Positions 63,474 through 64,000 of a DNA stretch of 64,000 nt are shown one piece after another (position 1 is the stretch's first letter; every line of letters starts with the position of its first letter). Below the pieces are notes generated by a model. The model was not told the origin of the DNA. It saw only the letters and a program-made list of their open reading frames with translations, and did no database searches. A program made the translations under genes and the position numbers. Source of the stretch: Saprospiraceae bacterium (GTDB taxonomy: Bacteria > Bacteroidota > Bacteroidia > Chitinophagales > Saprospiraceae); the NCBI GenBank assembly GCA_016716185.1, contig JADJWV010000002.1, forward strand, positions 1,960,501-2,024,500, given 5' to 3'.

Positions 63474-64000
63474 TCAATACAACTTATTACCGGCTTCATT
63501 CAGGTATTTTTCCTTAAGCTCCTGAGGATCCGGTAACTGCTTGTGATGCCATTTATGAATAACTTTCCCATTTTTCAACAATAACAAGCCAGGATTTGAC
63601 CTCATAATGGTCTTTAGCAATAGATCGTCGGCTTCATAGCATGAAAATTCAATACCGGAAGCTTTTCTCAATTCAATCATACCTTCTTCAGTCAAGCCGC
63701 CAAAAACTGCAGTAAAATTGACCTGAAGATCTTTTACTGAATCCAGCAATGGCAGAATTTGCTTTTGTATAACAGCCAGATAATCCGGATCAAAGGTGTA
63801 TTTATTCTTTTTGATCGTCTTTTCAATAATGGTGTCAACCTTCCCTTTTCTAACCTCAATAGTCTCAATTAATGTCACAGGATCGAATATAACAACGGTG
63901 TCTATGTGAAAGATGGTGTCTGAAACTGACACTTCTTCTCCTTTCACCTCGTATTTAACTTTAGGACTAATGACCATCAATCGATATCGCTCGTCGTTCA
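63474..64000 (-). CDS. C-terminal part of a BT_3928-type (DoxX-fusion) thioredoxin-like protein, right edge
   Basis: The frame is open to the right edge, so at least 175 residues and the gene is truncated by the window. The stretch LLLKTIMRSNPGLLLLKNGKVIHKWHHKQLP near the C-terminus matches the end of Bacteroidota BT_3928-family proteins, in which a DoxX-like membrane part is fused to a soluble thioredoxin-like tail. The tail lacks an obvious CxxC; its single Cys lies in EFSCYEADD. The membrane part would be outside the window. An internal ATG at 63977 is unlikely to be the true start because upstream codons remain open. Confidence 0.72.
   Translation of the reverse strand, partial: NDERYRLMVISPKVKYEVKGEEVSVSDTIFHIDTVVIFDPVTLIETIEVRKGKVDTIIEKTIKKNKYTFDPDYLAVIQKQILPLLDSVKDLQVNFTAVFGGLTEEGMIELRKASGIEFSCYEADDLLLKTIMRSNPGLLLLKNGKVIHKWHHKQLPDPQELKEKYLNEAGNKLY

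Overview
The window looks like chromosomal DNA of a Bacteroidota bacterium, probably from the Saprospiraceae/Chitinophagales side. This rests on several signs: many secreted proteins with C-terminal type IX secretion (T9SS) sorting domains, four giant Cys-rich HYR/Ig-like surface proteins, a TamL-type lipoprotein Omp85, a DUF4369-TlpA lipoprotein, a 310-residue NusB, a BT_3928-like fragment, and several matches to the Bacteroidota promoter pattern TTTG-N19-21-TAnnTTTG. I see no rRNA, tRNA, CRISPR array, integrase or intact transposase.

Region 1 (1-7922, all minus strand, cut by the left edge) is the most unusual part. It is a visibly A+T-rich, tightly packed operon reading, in transcription order: an Erm-type rRNA adenine dimethyltransferase, an inositol-monophosphatase/Hal2-type phosphatase, a Gfo/Idh/MocA dehydrogenase, myo-inositol-1-phosphate synthase, a class III aminotransferase, a TylF-type O-methyltransferase, a PhyH-type Fe(II)/2-oxoglutarate dioxygenase, a HAD phosphatase, and a partial gene with a P-loop-like N-terminus. 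Together the enzymes could turn glucose-6-phosphate into myo-inositol, oxidise it, aminate it, then methylate and oxidise it. That is the logic of an aminocyclitol natural-product pathway, with the Erm-like enzyme as a candidate self-resistance gene. The product is unknown and the rest of the cluster lies to the left.

Region 2 (7923-8757) is a gene-poor, hairpin-bearing spacer that forms the border. Region 3 (8758-34531) is ordinary core metabolism with higher G+C: leuS, a 3-hydroxyacyl-CoA dehydrogenase, a BadF-type GlcNAc kinase overlapping pfkA, pabA facing pabB-pabC-yggS, two T9SS-secreted proteins (one with FG-GAP/VCBS repeats), thioredoxin-fold proteins around purL, a TrmH-type methyltransferase back to back with TamL, rluD-acyl-CoA reductase-nth, a Cys/Met-metabolism PLP enzyme, a YfcE-like phosphoesterase and a medium-chain reductase. 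A 118-bp nested palindromic element separates leuS from the dehydrogenase.

Region 4 (34532-58079) is a surface-protein locus. Four tandem paralogues of 1429 to 2103 residues share an architecture: Cys-rich HYR/Ig-like modules, a dockerin-like domain, a cohesin-like domain and a T9SS sorting domain. Facing them is a 953-residue protein built of nine Cys-rich repeats of 92-95 residues that I do not recognise. Hairpin terminators and a strong promoter match on the divergent spacer suggest the units are separately controlled.

Region 5 (58080-64000) returns to core functions: an aspartate-type aminotransferase converging on a nusB-guaA-periplasmic-binding lipoprotein operon, and a right-edge fragment of a thioredoxin-like BT_3928-type protein.

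Starts were chosen by ATG use, signal peptides and family alignment; where a longer non-ATG reading is possible it is stated. No database search was possible, so family names are from motif recognition.
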